Translations under genes and position numbers: made by a program | Origin: Zantedeschia hybrid cultivar | Taxonomy: Eukaryota > Streptophyta > Magnoliopsida > Alismatales > Araceae | DNA length: 64,000 bases | NCBI GenBank assembly: GCA_030544215.1 | Contig: JARZZO010000002.1 | Span: 29,139,395 to 29,203,394, forward strand | Direction: 5' to 3' | Shown: positions 53,173-64,000 of the stretch, in pieces | How positions within the stretch are numbered: position 1 is the first letter of the stretch | Layout: each line of letters begins with the position of its first letter | The notes under the pieces: generated by a model | Databases searched by the model: none | Seen by the model: the letters and a program-made list of their open reading frames with translations, nothing else | What the model was told of the DNA's origin: nothing

Positions 53173-54053
53173 GAGGTTGCGAAGATGGAGAAAGGAGATC
53201 GAGGCTTACTCTGAGGTCGGGGAAAGAAATCTCTCCTGGACCGAACGCAGCCTCTCAAGCCACCCAGCTCCACCAACAAGGCGCTCCGAGGGATGGAAAT
53301 CCTCCCACAATGGACAGCAAGCTCGGACGACGCCTTCAGGAAGCTAGCCGCTCGCCGGAGAAGAGGGAGAGTTCGGGTAGCCGCAGAGCAACGCAGGCGC
53401 AAGAGCAAGAAGAACAGTGCTCTGCGAAGCGCTTCTATTTATAGGCTCCGCCCGAAACGCCTCCTGCCGAAGCCGACGGCCGAGATCATCCCCGTCGTCT
53501 CACCGCTCCTCTCGGCTGCTCGACACGTCTGTGGTCCTTCGGCAATGATGACGGGCAGACTCCGGGACTTGAAGCGGAACGATCAACGGCCGAGAGCGCC
53601 CCGACCCTTTGGCTGATCACTCGGATGCCCGCCACGTGTCCCAATCCGCGTGCCGGAAGCGGGAGCGGCGGCAATCCGAGCCGGACCTCGGGCAAAGAGC
53701 CGAGGCGATCCGCGACCCGCGAGCGGTCGGGATCTTTTTGTGCTTTTGGCGGAGCGGCCAGATGAGCGACGCGTGTCCCGTGCTTCCTTGCGAAGCGACG
53801 CCCGTCCCGTCTAATTAATGAGGCCTGACACAAGCCAGAGGGCTCGGCCCCTCGTCTTCAGAAGCAGAAGCCTTCGTCCCCATCCCGAATGAAGACGAAG
53901 CAGCTAATGGACCCTCGGCTGACCGAGGGCACCCTCTTCCGAGGAAAAAGAGCAGAAGGCTTCGGGTAAATACACCTGATCACTCTATTTTTTCAGCAAG
54001 CTTCGGGCTATACTCTCGCCATCTCAGAACTGAGGAAGACGAGTGGGGGGCTA
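53173..54053 (-). other. A2 promoter and leader of antisense ORF
   Basis: Collinear with A1 16210-17092. TATA complement TATTTATA at 53436-53443, 271 bp from the ATG. The right end has the purine tract GAGTGGGGGGCTA (54041-54053) in sense. Confidence 0.65.
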
Positions 54054-54628
54054 TGTGTCATGACAGGCTGCTACACATCCTGTGTAGCATCCTGGCTTTG
54101 TCATGCCGGATGTTCTCACCAAAAAGCCTATGAAACCACCAAGGTGGATCCTTGGTCTTATGGTGTCATCCTCTTCGTCCTCTTCCCCAGCTATGACCGC
54201 TGCCCCTAGTAGTTGACGTTGGCGCTTAGATGCTGATGAGGCAGAATCCGATTCGGCCCATTAAAACAAGCCCAGCGCCCAGACAGCCCAAGGCCCAGCA
54301 GGCTTCGGCCCGTCAGCGGCCCAACCCCGTTCGGCCCGGTAAGCCGAGTCCGGCCCACTCCGGTGGACGGCTAGGCACTATGGCGGTTTACCAGTAAGCC
54401 CAAACATAGTCCTATACCGGCTATCACCGTTAACCATCCTCTATCCTCCGCTATAAATACACCGCTATTTATGGCCAAAGGTATGCATTCCTATGCCTCC
54501 GAGACCCTCAAGGACTACAGTCCGAAAAGCATTAAAGCTACTCTTTGCTTCCTGAATCGAATCATCTTCAGAAGCAAACTTGACCGTCGGAGGGGGTTCC
54601 TTAGGGCTGAATCCCGGGACTCGTTCCG
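54054..54628 (+). repeat. A2 3' LTR, truncated by F
   Basis: It begins right after the purine tract with TGTGTCATGACAGG. The first 178 bp have no counterpart in A1; from 54232 (TGATGAGGCAGAATCC) it matches the A1 LTR. TATAAATA at about 54453-54460 is the LTR promoter box. It is cut by F at 54628. The new part holds a hairpin, GCTACACA-TCC-TGTGTAGC at 54070-54088. Confidence 0.75.
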
Positions 54629-55826
54629 TGTACGACGCTTTTTAAGTTCAGATCACCCCGAGGCCGTCTCAATTTTTGTCATTATTAGGCGACTAGGGAC
54701 AGCGATGCCTTTTAAATGGTGACCCGTTTGAACGACGCGATTTAGGACATATTCCGAGACCCATTTTCACATGAACTAGTTTATAAGGCTTGAATGACGT
54801 CGGCCTTGGGCAACGCGATTCAAGACAGAATCTCATTAATTCCTGCAATTAACATGTGTTTACATTGATAGATAATTTGGTTAATTGCATGCTTTAAATC
54901 ATGCTTGAGGACGATGATTTTTATGTGATCGGATCGCACCATGTTGCATTTTGTGCGATCGTGGACCTAAAGTGACAGTTGTTAGCGCTTAGGCACCCTG
55001 TGTCGGTGTGGGAGTGACACGGCGCCGGTGTGGGAGTGGTGGGGTGACGCCTAGAGAGAAGGTCACCTGTTGTATCCTGGGGTATAGCTAGTACCGGTGT
55101 GCGAGTAGTACATTCGGAGTGTCACTCGTGTTGGGGGAAGCAGGACCACCTTAAGCCGTGTCAAGCCGGAGTAGCCGGTGTGCTATCCGAGGGGTTGCTA
55201 TTTGGTCTCAGCGGGTCGGTGTTTTCCGCGTTCGGCCGTGTGACTTATGTGTTTAGCCGAGACGCTAGTTGTGGACTCCGTGGTAGTGTAGTTTCAAAAT
55301 CGTGCATGTTATTGTTATAAATGCGTGTGTTTTATATCGAAATTTAGGAATTGTGATACTGCTTTATTTAGTTAAATTGCCTTTATTTGTGTATTGCACT
55401 TGTGGGTGTGTGAGTGGGTGGTGGGGATCGAAGGATCCCCACTGAGTCTTTTTCGATGAGACTCACCCCCTGCGGTTTTCAGGTGAGGGTTCCAAGCAGG
55501 CGTAGCGAGGAGAGTGCTGCCTTGAGTTGCGCGCTAGCAGCCGCTGTTCCGGGGTATGCCCTGATGTAGTTGTTATTTTCTTTTTTGGGCCTGTACGCTT
55601 AATTATTTCTTTTTCAGTTGGAGTATGTAATTATTTGTTGAGTCGAGTTGAATTGTAATAATTTTTAATTTCTGCACTTCTTTTGCAATTCGATGTGATG
55701 TGGATGTTTAACTTAGTTTATCATTTATTTCCCAGACTTATCGAGATCTTGGTTTGGCTCTAAATTTAATGATTCGATACCCATTTAGTAATCAGATCCT
55801 CGATTATAGGGTGGTGGGTCATTACA
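54629..55826 (+). repeat. F 5' LTR
   Basis: Starts TGTACGACGCTTTTTAAG directly after A2 LTR sequence and ends GGTGGGTCATTACA. Its last 760 bp match the fragment at 22250-23006 on the other strand. A TATAAAT lies at 55316-55322. Three degenerate inverted modules lie in the first 200 bp. Confidence 0.85.
54682..54823 (+). repeat. Three 34-bp inverted modules in F LTR
   Basis: Units are at 54682-54715 (TTATTAGGCGAC, spacer TAGGGACAGC, GATGCCTTTTAA), 54712-54745 (spacer CCGTTTGAAC) and 54790-54823 (TTGAATGACGTC, spacer GGCCTTGGGC, AACGCGATTCAA). Arms pair at 8-9 of 12 positions, weaker than in B, but the 12-10-12 geometry is unchanged. Confidence 0.75.
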
Positions 55827-55984
55827 GTTGGTATCAGTGTATTCGGTCTGGAAAATAGATGAATAACTAGGTTAAATATTGTAATTTCGGCAAATAATTA
55901 CATTATCCCGTATAGGCACGGCGGTAGTGTAGGTTTTAGGACTCTAATTAGAATTTTTCGATTTTTGTGATTGTAGGCGATTAG

Positions 55985-57310
55985 ATGGCTCCTAGGAAGA
56001 GGATGCCAGTTATTAGGGAGCAGGGAGATGTTCCTAGTGGATCTGAGGCTGGTAGGCCGAATATGGAGCGTGAGGCTATGATGGACACGATGGCTAGATA
56101 CCAGACTCGAGACCCTAGTGAGAGTTCTAGTACTCGGGGAGGGCCTTCAGCTGCTCTGGAGAGATTCCTGAAGCTGAAGCCGCCTCATTTTACCGGTCAT
56201 CCCGACCCTGATGAGGCCGTTCATTGGTTGAGGAAGTTGGAGAAGACTTTTGATACCATGGATTGTGCAGCAGTTGAGAGGACTCCGTTGGCTACCTTCA
56301 TGTTGAAAGATGATGCCTACGACTGGTGGACTACTTTGAAGAGTTTGTCATATGCGGATAGGAATCTCAGGGGGATTCTATGGGAGACATTTGTGAAGGA
56401 ATTCAATGTGTAGTACTTCCCTAGGCATGTCCAGAAGGCCAAGGAAAGGGAATTTATGGAGTTGACCCAAGGAAGCATGACAGTGCTTAAGTGCCAGATG
56501 AAGTTTGTTTCAATTGGGAGGTTCGTGCCTTTTATTTCAAGAGACGAAGAACGTCGAACTGAGAGGTTTGTTGATGGACTGAGGTCCAATTTGAGGAGTT
56601 TTGTGGCATCCCACTGTTGTACGGACTTGGCATCAGCGGTTAGGTCTGCCGCGGCAGTAGAGGCATAGCATGATCAGTCAGCTCGGGAGAGGGGGCTGAC
56701 TAATCAGGGGCCAGTTTATGGCAGGGGAAAGACTGCAGCAACAACAGCTCTTTCGTCCGGATTAGGATCGTCTTCACTCGGCTCCAGATTTAGGAGGTTC
56801 TTTCGAGGCGGTGGCAGCAGCAGTGGTAGCAGTGGTAGTAGCAGACCCAGGCAGAGCTAGCAGAGTCGGTCGGTGTCCAGTGCTCAGCAGGAGGCAGCTC
56901 AGAGACTTCCGGCAGCTTGTCGTCATTATGGTGGTACTCACGGCGGGACTCAGTGTCCTGCATTTTCTGGGAGGTGTTACACTTGTGGCCAGCAGGGCTA
57001 TTTGGCGAGGTATTGCCGGCAGGGGCATGGTCAGGGGCAGGGACCAGGTGATCAGAAGAAGCCGAGGACCGAGGGGAGAGTTCTAGCTATCACTAGGAAG
57101 GAGGCTTGTGCGTCCAACTTGGTGGAAGGTACACTTTTTGTCCTTGGGAACTCTGCACATGTGTTAATTGATTCGGGTGCTTCGCATTCTTTTATTTCTG
57201 AGTAGTTCGTAGATATTCTTTCTGCACCCGTTGATGAGATATCTGATGGACTGATGGTAGAGGTTCCTTCTGGGGATTTCATGTTGTCTTATAACTGTTT
57301 GAGTGAGGTT
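55985..57310 (+). pseudogene. F gag and protease start, with amber stops
   Basis: MAPRKRMPVIREQG opens at 55985. The gag core follows with PPHFTGHPDPDEAVHWL and AYDWWTTL, then a zinc knuckle CYTCGQQGYLARYC near 56970-57012 whose usual His is Tyr, and the protease start HVLIDSGASHSFISE. In-frame TAG stops are at 56411, 56666, 56858 and 57203. The protease frame is cut at 57310 by the solo LTR and resumes at 58906. The protein is not producible in this form. Confidence 0.9.
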
Positions 57311-57315
57311 CCCTT

Positions 57316-58900
57316 TGATGGATATAGGTGTCCTCTAAGCCAATCATAAGGCACCTATTTCAATCAGGTTCACTAATAAATGGCATTAAATTCATTATGT
57401 AGATTGGCATATTTATAATTGCGCATAATGAAGTCCATGAATATGTGCAATAGTCATCAGATTATGATGAGATCATAATAATGAGACTGATGACTTATAA
57501 ACACATATTCTCAATTGTTCCTAGTCGTAGGATGTTTGAGAAGGACATCAAACATCCGGTTAGACTAGTACAGGTTATTCCGGCTCATATGATGAGGGTG
57601 ACTGATCTCGTTAGTTACTAGTGTGGAGACACAATGGTAAACCTGTAGGTGCTCATTGGGGAATGAGTTCACTGAACTGATCCGACATGAATCGCCGAAT
57701 GGTAATTTACCTAACTGTCAATCGGCTTGATTCATCGTCACAGTAGCGTGGTTGATCCTTGGACTTGAGACACCAAAGACACCTTGTCGGTGGACTTCTG
57801 GAATTTGACCTTGACCTACGAATCCCTATCCACGGGATCTCAAATAGTCAAGGATCGGGTCCAGCGGAAGACCTTCGAAGGTGATTGTGTGTTCAATAGA
57901 GGATCGTTCGCTCTCAGATAACTGGAGAGAGAATGCTCTAGAGTAGATCCGTAGGAGTCTCTGGCCAGAGCAGAAACAATATCAGAAAAGTGGTTTTCGG
58001 ATATTGTACAGCGGAGTCTGATTCAAGTGAGTTAACAATCTAGGGTTTGATAGTTGACCATACCCTAGGTTAACTTGAGAGCATTGTGCGAACGAAGGAT
58101 TATAGCCACGTGGTAACTGTGGACGGACAGGTTCCATGAGTGGGTTGCTAAACCCCATTACCTTCCGGGATCATGCGGTGTTGCTTGGCACCCAACTTGA
58201 TCGGAAGAGCGACCGAATTTGCATGCCATGATAATTCGGTTAAGTAATTAGTTAATATATAGATATTAATTAATTACTATAAGTCAATAACTAGTTATTG
58301 GACTTAACGGGCTGAAAACCGGACTGGTAAATGGGCCTAGAGGGTCACACGCAATAAGATTCTCAGTCGGTGGTACATAAGTGGGATTTATATGAACTCG
58401 GGGACTTTTGTGAAAAGTCGCGCCGACTTAATATATATACACGCTGTTGAGAAACCTTGGGCCAAGCTCCAGGATTTCCCTTGCTGGCCGTCATCCCCCC
58501 TTTCTCTCTCCTCCTCTGGGCATCCCGTTCGAGGCGCCGAGACAGTTTCCGTCTCCGCCGCGTGTGATTCCCGAAAGTCGGGAATTCCCGTCGGCGGGAT
58601 TTCCGCAATCGTTGCGGCGACGGATCTTCAGCGAGCAAGCTGATGCGGACGAGGGATCGAAGACGAACCACCGCGGAGGATCACGTGGATACCGCTGGAG
58701 GCCGGACGCTTGTGCGGCTCGCGGCATCGCCTCGACGGAACCGAAACGGAAGCGGATTCGAATCCGCGCACGGTAATTAGATTCCAACCCGATTTTTCGG
58801 TTTGAGTTTTTCGTTCCGAATCGGATCAGCGGGCATCGGGCGGGTTTAATTTTATTCTTTGTTTCCGCTGCGTTCTTCGCATCCCGCCCGGATCCCAACA
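57316..58900 (+). repeat. Solo Copia LTR in F protease (TGATGG subfamily)
   Basis: 1585 bp, TGATGGATATAGGTG to GGATCCCAACA, with a perfect target duplication CCCTT at 57311-57315 and 58901-58905. It is closely related to the solo LTR at 43732-45319 on the opposite strand. No interior is present. Confidence 0.95.
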
Positions 58901-61205
58901 CCCTTGACCATTGAAGGTCATGAGTTACTTGCCCAGTTAGTTGTGCTTGCCATTCGCGACTTTGATGTCATCTTGGGCATGGACTGGTTGGAGGCTTATT
59001 ATGCCAAGGTGGACTGCCACAGGAAGAGGGTGTGTTTCTCTATTCCGGACATACCGACCTTCTACTTCCAAGGTATTAGGCTCTCTTCTCGTGGTACTCT
59101 TATTTTGGCCTTTAAGGCCCAGATGTTGCTTATTGGTGGCTGTGAGGCTTTCCTTGCCTCTGTTGTTTTAGCTAGTGTTAGTAGCAGTTCTAGTCCTTGG
59201 GAGGTGCCTGTAGTTTGTGACTTTGTTGATGTGTTTCCTAAGGAGTTGCCTGGCCTTCCTCCTTAGCGAGAGGTTGAGTTCACTATTGAGCTTGCGCCAG
59301 GTACAGCGCCCTTATCTAAGGCCCTGTATCGGATGGCTCCGGCCGAACTCGCTGAGTTGAAGGCGCAATTGCAGGAATTGCTGGATAAGGGTTTTATTCG
59401 TCACAGTACTTCTCCGTGGGGTGCTCCAATTCTATTTGTCAGGAAGAAGGATGGTTCTCTGAGGTTGTGTATTGATTATAGACAGCTGAACCAGGTGACG
59501 ATAAAGAACAAGTACCCACTTCTGAGGATCGATGATCTGATGGATCAGTTGCAGTCTGCGAAGGTATTTTCGAAGATTGACTTGAGATCAGGGTATTATC
59601 AGATGAGGATCCGTGAGATTGATGTGAGTAAGACGGCTTTTAGGACTCGGTATGGACATTATGAGTTTTTGGTTATGCCTTTTGGCTTGACCAATGCTCC
59701 GACGGCTTTTATGGATTTGATGAACCGGGTCTTCAGGGCCTACCTAGAGCAGTTTGTGGTGGTATTTGTAGATGATATTTTGGTATATTCTTCTTCTAAG
59801 GAAGAGCATGCCACTCATCTTCAGGTGGTGTTGCAGGTTTTGAGAGAGCACCAACTCTATGCCAAGTTTAGCAAGTGTGAATTCTGGCTAGATAAGGTGC
59901 ACTTCCTGGGGCATGTCATTTCTGGAGATGGCATTGCAGTGGATCTAGCCAAGATTGAGGCAGTGATGGATTAGAGCAGACCGACAACAGTAACTGAGGT
60001 CAGGAGCTTCTTGGGGTTAGCAGGATATTACAGACGGTTTGTCTAGGGTTTTTCTTCGATAGCGACCCCCTTGTCGTGGTTGACTCATAAGGGAGTTCGT
60101 TTCGTGTGGACCGAGGAGTGTGAGCGGAGTTTCATTGAGTTGAAGACTCGCCTCATTTCGGCTCCAGTGCTGGTGCTTCCATCAAGTTCCGGTGGATTTG
60201 TGGTTTACTCATATGCATCTCGTCGAGGTTTGGGTGCGCTTTTGATGCAGCATGGTAAGGTCATGGCTTATGCTTCTAGGTAGCTGAAGAAGCATGAGGA
60301 GAACTATCCCACTCATGACTTAGAGTTGGCAGCTGTGGTATTTGCCCTGAAGATCTGGCCACACTATTTGTATGGAGAGAAATTTTAGGTTTTTACTGAC
60401 CATAAGAGTCTGAAGTATGTATTCACGCAGAAGGATTTGAACTTGAGGCAGCGCAGGTGGATGGAGTTTATCAAAGATTATGATCTCGACCTTTCTTATT
60501 ATCCGGGCAAGCCAAACGTGGTAGCAGACGCCTTGAGTCGGAAGACGGTCATATCATATCTTATGGTTCAAGAATGGAGATTATTTGAGCAGGTTGTAGA
60601 ATCTTCCTTTAGGGTTCCGCGAGAGGCTGACAGAGCTGTGTTGGCCAGCTTAACTGTGAGGCCAGCAGTGTACCATGCCATAATCGAGGCTCAAAGGGCA
60701 GATGCAGAGTTACCGCAGGTTCTCTAGACACCAGAGGTGGAACTGTGAGATGATGGTACAGTCAGATTTAGAGGCAGACTCTATTTCCAGGTGAGGAAGA
60801 CGTGCGCAAGAGTGTCCTGGATGAGGCGCACCGTTCTAGATATGCAGTGCATCCCGGAACGACTAAGATGTATCATTGTTTGAAAAGGCACTTTTGGTGG
60901 CTTGGCATGTAGAAGGACGTAGCTGATTATGTGGCAAGGTGCCTAACCTGTCAGCAGGTTAAGACAGAACATCAGAGACCAGATGGGTTGTTGCAGCCGT
61001 TACCGATCCCGGAATGGAAATGGAAACACGTGACTATGGACTTTGTGATGGGATTACCTGTGTCCCCTGGCAGAAGAGACGCGATCTGGGTCATTGTTGA
61101 TCGATTGACCAAATCGGCACACTTTCTGGCTATTAGGAAGGACTGGTTAGTCGGTAAGTTGGCTAAGATGTTTGTGGATCGGATCATCTCTCTACACGGG
61201 GTGCC
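58901..61205 (+). pseudogene. F pol: protease end, reverse transcriptase, RNase H, integrase start
   Basis: 58906 onward gives the protease end (RDFDVILGMDWL). Reverse transcriptase follows, about 59330-59975, with KIDLRSGYYQMRI, MPFGLTNAPTAFM and the active site FVDD. RNase H starts near 60100 and includes FTDHKSLKY. The integrase zinc motif ends CLTCQQVK and the core starts WKHVTMDFVMGLP; the frame stops at LHGVPV, where E is inserted. Stops: TAG at 59264, 59972, 60044, 60281, 60386, 60725 and 60910, TGA at 60746; a frameshift lies near 60800. Homology supports Gln or Trp at most of these stops. Confidence 0.92.
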
Positions 61206-62737
61206 TGTTGGGTTTTCTCGGTTTCTCCGGATCGCTCATGCAGCGGAAACTAAAATATTTACAGCGATCCGTTCCCGTTTTGGAATCTAAAATACAAGAT
61301 AATCGAATTATCTTTTCTCACCGTGTGCGGATTCTAATCCGCAGCCGTTTGGTTCCATCGGTGTGACACCGCAAGCCGCGCAAGCGCCCGACCTCTAGCG
61401 AAGTCCACGCGATCCTCCCCGCGATGGATATCCTCGAGTTCGTCGTTCTTCGCAGCCCACGAAGCCTCCGCTGGTCGCTGCAATGATCGCCGCAGCGCGC
61501 GGACGATTTCCCGTCGAACGGGATTCGGAGAAGCGGCGGAGCAGATCTGGATCTGCCTGGACGCCAGAGAAGGACAGAAACTGAGGAGGGGTGGCTAGGG
61601 TTAGCAGCAGCTTGGCCTGCTCAGCCCGTTCGCTATGTTTTATACTAACCGCGCGGTTTTTCATAAAAACCCCCGGTTTGTATAAAACCCACTTATTTAT
61701 CCATCGCCTTGAGAATCATGTGCGTGTGACCCTCTAGGCCCAAGTACCAGTCCAGTTAATGGCCCAACAAGCCCAGTGACTCCCCACTGACTTTATTAAT
61801 TAATTAATAACCCTTTATTAATCAATTAATCAATCGAATTGATGTCGCTCATCGAATTCGACCGGGCCTCCGATCACGTTGGGTGCCAAGCAACACCGCG
61901 TGAACCCGGAAGGTATTTGGGGTTAAGTAACCCACTCTTGGAACCTTTCCGCCGACAGTTACCGCGTGGATATAATCCTTCATTCGTACAATGCTCTCGA
62001 GTCAACTCAGGGCATGGCGAGCTGTCAAACCCTAGCCGGTCGACTCACTTGGATTGGATGCCGCTGATGAATATCGGAAAACTCCTTTCCCGATATTATC
62101 GTCCGCCCTGGCCAGGGACTTCCGCGCATCCTTCCTAGAGCATTCTCTCTCTAAGTACCGAGAGCGAATGATTCCTTATTGACACACAATTCCCTTCGAC
62201 GGTATTCCGCTGTACCCAATCCTTGGGGTATTAGAATCCCATGGCTAGAGATTCGTAAACCAAGGTCAAAGCACATAAGTCCACCGCCAAGGTGTCTTTG
62301 GTGTCTCAGGTCCGAGGACCATCCACGCAACTGCGACAATAGAATCAAGCTGGTTGACAGTGAGGTACAATACCATCCAGCGATTCAGTCGGATCAGTTC
62401 AGTGAACTCATTCTCCAATGAGCACCTACAGATTCGCCTTAGTGTCTCCACACAAGTGACTTATGAGACCAGTCACCCTCATCATATGAGCTCTAACCGG
62501 ATATCCGATGTCCTTCTCGGATATCCTCCGACTAGGAACGATTAAGAATATGTGTGTTTAAGTGATCAGTCTCATTAGTATGATCTCATCATAATCTGAT
62601 CACCATAGCACATATTCACGGACTTCATTATGAAACGATAATTAACGCGATTTACACATAATGAATATTATGCCATTTTATTAATAATGAACGAGATTTA
62701 CATTGTTAGATTGGCTTGTAGGCCACCTAAACTAACA
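61206..62737 (-). repeat. E 3' LTR
   Basis: 1532 bp, TGTTAG to CCCAACA in sense; the plus strand starts TGTTGGGTTTTCTCGG. Immediately right of it is the purine tract complement TCTCCCACTT. Confidence 0.92.
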
Positions 62738-62751
62738 ATCTCCCACTTGGA

Positions 62752-64000
62752 CTAAAGCCAATCACCTTTATACCATAAGCCCATAGACTCTAGGTGACGC
62801 TCAAACACAATTTGAGCCAATGGCTTTGTCAGTGGATCTGCTACATTGTCGACAGATGGAACTCTTTCCACTACTACATCTCCTCTGGATATGATCTCTC
62901 TGATAAGGTGAAAGCGCCTCAGAATATGCTTCGATTTCTGATGAGACCGTGGCTCTTTCGCTTGCGCATTCGCTCCATTGTTGTCGCACAACAGTGGAAC
63001 AGGCTCAGAGATGCTGGGAACTACGCCGAGGTCGGTGATGAATTTCTTCAACCACACTACTTCCTTGGCGGCTTCAGCTGTAGCGATGTACTCAGCTTCA
63101 GTCGTCGAATCTGCAGTGGTTACTTGCTTGGAACTCTTCCAGCACACTGCCCCTCCGTTCAATGTAAACACGAATCCAGATGTTGACTTGCTATCATCTG
63201 GATCCGATTGGAAACTCGAGTCAGTAAAGCCTTGCAGTTTCAAGTCACCTCCTCCATAGACAAGAAACATATCCTTAGTTCTTCTCAAGTACTTAAGGAT
63301 GCATTTCACTACCTTCCAGTGCTCGTCGCCTGGATCAGCCTGAAATCTGCTCGTAACACTTAGAGCAAATGCAACATCAGGCCGTATACATAGCATGGCA
63401 TACATGATAGATCCTATGGCAGAGGCATAGGGTATTCTATCCATGAATGCCCTCTCATTAGGAGTCTTAGGACACTGCTCCTTTGAGAGATTGATTCAAT
63501 GTCTCATCGATATGAAACCTCTCTTGGAATTTTCCATGCCAAACCTTTTGGCTATGGTATCTATGTACAAGGATTGGGTGATTCCAAGCATCCTCTTTGA
63601 TCTATCTCTATGGATCCGTATTCCCAATACGTAGGATGCTTCTCCCAAATCCTTCATGGAGAAGTTTTTCGACAGCCAGACCTTTACTGATGACATCATA
63701 GCTACATCATTCCCAATGAGTAGTATGTCATCTACGTAAAGAACTAGAAAAGTGACTGCACTCCCACTGGTCTTCTTGTACACACAAGGCTCATCTTCAT
63801 TCTTAATGAAGTCATAAGACTTGACAGCCTCGTCAAATCTTATGTTCCAGCTCCGGGAAGCCGGCTTCAGTCCATAAATGGACCTCTAAAGCTTGCACAC
63901 TTTATCTGGAGATTCTTTGGATGTGAAACCTTCTGGTTGTATCATATACACCTCTTCCTCAAGATTACCATTAAGGAAGGCAGTCTTCACATCCATCTGC
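62752..64000 (-). pseudogene. E pol: reverse transcriptase and RNase H with two stops
   Basis: Sense runs from 64000 down. It enters reverse transcriptase at MDVKTAFLNGNLEEEVYMI, reaches SIYGLKPASRSWN, then the active site YVDD in LVLYVDDILLIGND (near 63735), then SIMYAMLCIRPDVAFAL. RNase H has GFTDSSFQSDPDDSKSTSG, TTADSTTEAEYIA, LCDNNGA and the end VADPLTKPL. A TAG at 63886-63888 replaces what is usually Gln before RSIYGL, and a TGA at 63496-63498 interrupts the linker. Otherwise it is well conserved, so decay is recent. Confidence 0.92.

Larger units (their letters stand above)
52566..54628 (+). mobile_element. A2: rearranged relative of A1
   Basis: The parts of an A-type element are present but rearranged: an LTR-end fragment in inverted orientation (52566-52803), the antisense ORF N-terminus (minus), its promoter, the purine tract near 54041-54053, and a 3' LTR start (54054 onward) cut by F at 54628. 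No gag or pol is present. From the purine tract and LTR the element is on the plus strand, so the antisense ORF is on the minus strand, as in A1. Confidence 0.75.
54629..61205 (+). mobile_element. F: chromovirus-like Ty3/gypsy element, decayed, 3' part displaced
   Basis: 5' LTR (54629-55826), degenerate primer site (TTGGTATCAGTG at 55828-55839, near the initiator-Met type), gag, protease, reverse transcriptase, RNase H and the beginning of integrase on the plus strand. A solo Copia LTR interrupts the protease and Copia element E cuts the integrase at 61205. It contains eleven in-frame TAG and one TGA codons but no TAA that I could find. The 3' LTR is outside the window. Confidence 0.9.
61206..64000 (-). 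mobile_element. E: Ty1/copia retrotransposon, 3' half
   Basis: A Copia element on the minus strand inserted in the F integrase. The 3' LTR (61206-62737), purine tract (AAGTGGGAGA, 62739-62748) and the 3' part of pol are visible; the rest continues to the right of the window. The LTR belongs to the same TGTTAG subfamily as 20263-21805. Confidence 0.92.

Noticed and set aside
55985..61205. Possible amber codon reassignment in F
   Set aside because: Frameshifts, a TGA and insertions also occur, and the host gene UVH1 uses normal codons; mutation of CAG and TGG explains TAG better.

Overview
This window is nuclear DNA of a flowering plant with a repeat-rich genome. The evidence is an intron-containing gene for a plant XPF/RAD1 (UVH1-type) repair nuclease, Arabidopsis-type CCCTAAA telomere-like repeats, and plant Ty3/gypsy (Tat-, Athila- and chromovirus-like), Ty1/copia, L1 and RTE elements nested in one another. 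The species cannot be named from this sequence. UVH1 is the only host gene I can support.

Layout. 1-2.7 kb: antisense 5' part of an L1 LINE, probably inside a large UVH1 intron. 4.1-13.3 kb: the last five UVH1 exons (plus strand), with introns of 3.0 and 4.3 kb; the larger holds a 450-bp telomere-like array. 13.3-15.2 kb: intergenic. 15.2-19.8 kb: A1, an internally deleted Tat-like LTR element (minus) carrying an antisense, spliced gene with its own TATA box. 20.3-23.7 kb: a Copia LTR with primer site, then fragments of two other LTR types. 23.7-50.2 kb: an RTE LINE (minus) split by B, a 24-kb Tat-lineage element (25372-49346, minus, TSD ACGTT). B is itself split by C, a young non-autonomous LTR element (34115-41862, TSD AGCAG), and by a solo Copia LTR (43732-45319, TSD CTGTT). 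52.6-54.6 kb: A2, a rearranged relative of A1. 54.6-61.2 kb: F, a decayed chromovirus-like gypsy element (plus), split by a second solo Copia LTR (57316-58900, TSD CCCTT). 61.2-64.0 kb: E, a Copia element (minus) inserted in the F integrase and running off the window.

How the parts relate. Target-site duplications and the re-connection of interrupted reading frames give a relative history: RTE LINE, then B, then C and the solo LTR; and A2, then F, then the solo LTR and E. The two C LTRs differ at only five positions I could find in 1798 bp; the B LTRs differ by about 1 percent. C has no gag-pol and would need proteins from another element.

Most unusual signal: a 34-bp module, two 12-bp inverted arms (consensus near CTAAAAGGCGTC and GACGCGTTTTAG) around a spacer of exactly 10 bp. 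I found 21 copies, in the B LTRs (four each, 87-89 bp apart, upstream of the TATA box), in the B leader and 3' region, in a B-like LTR fragment, and in degenerate form in the LTR of F. Arms are conserved, spacer length is invariant and spacer sequence varies, which suggests a dimeric DNA-binding site shared between retroelement lineages.
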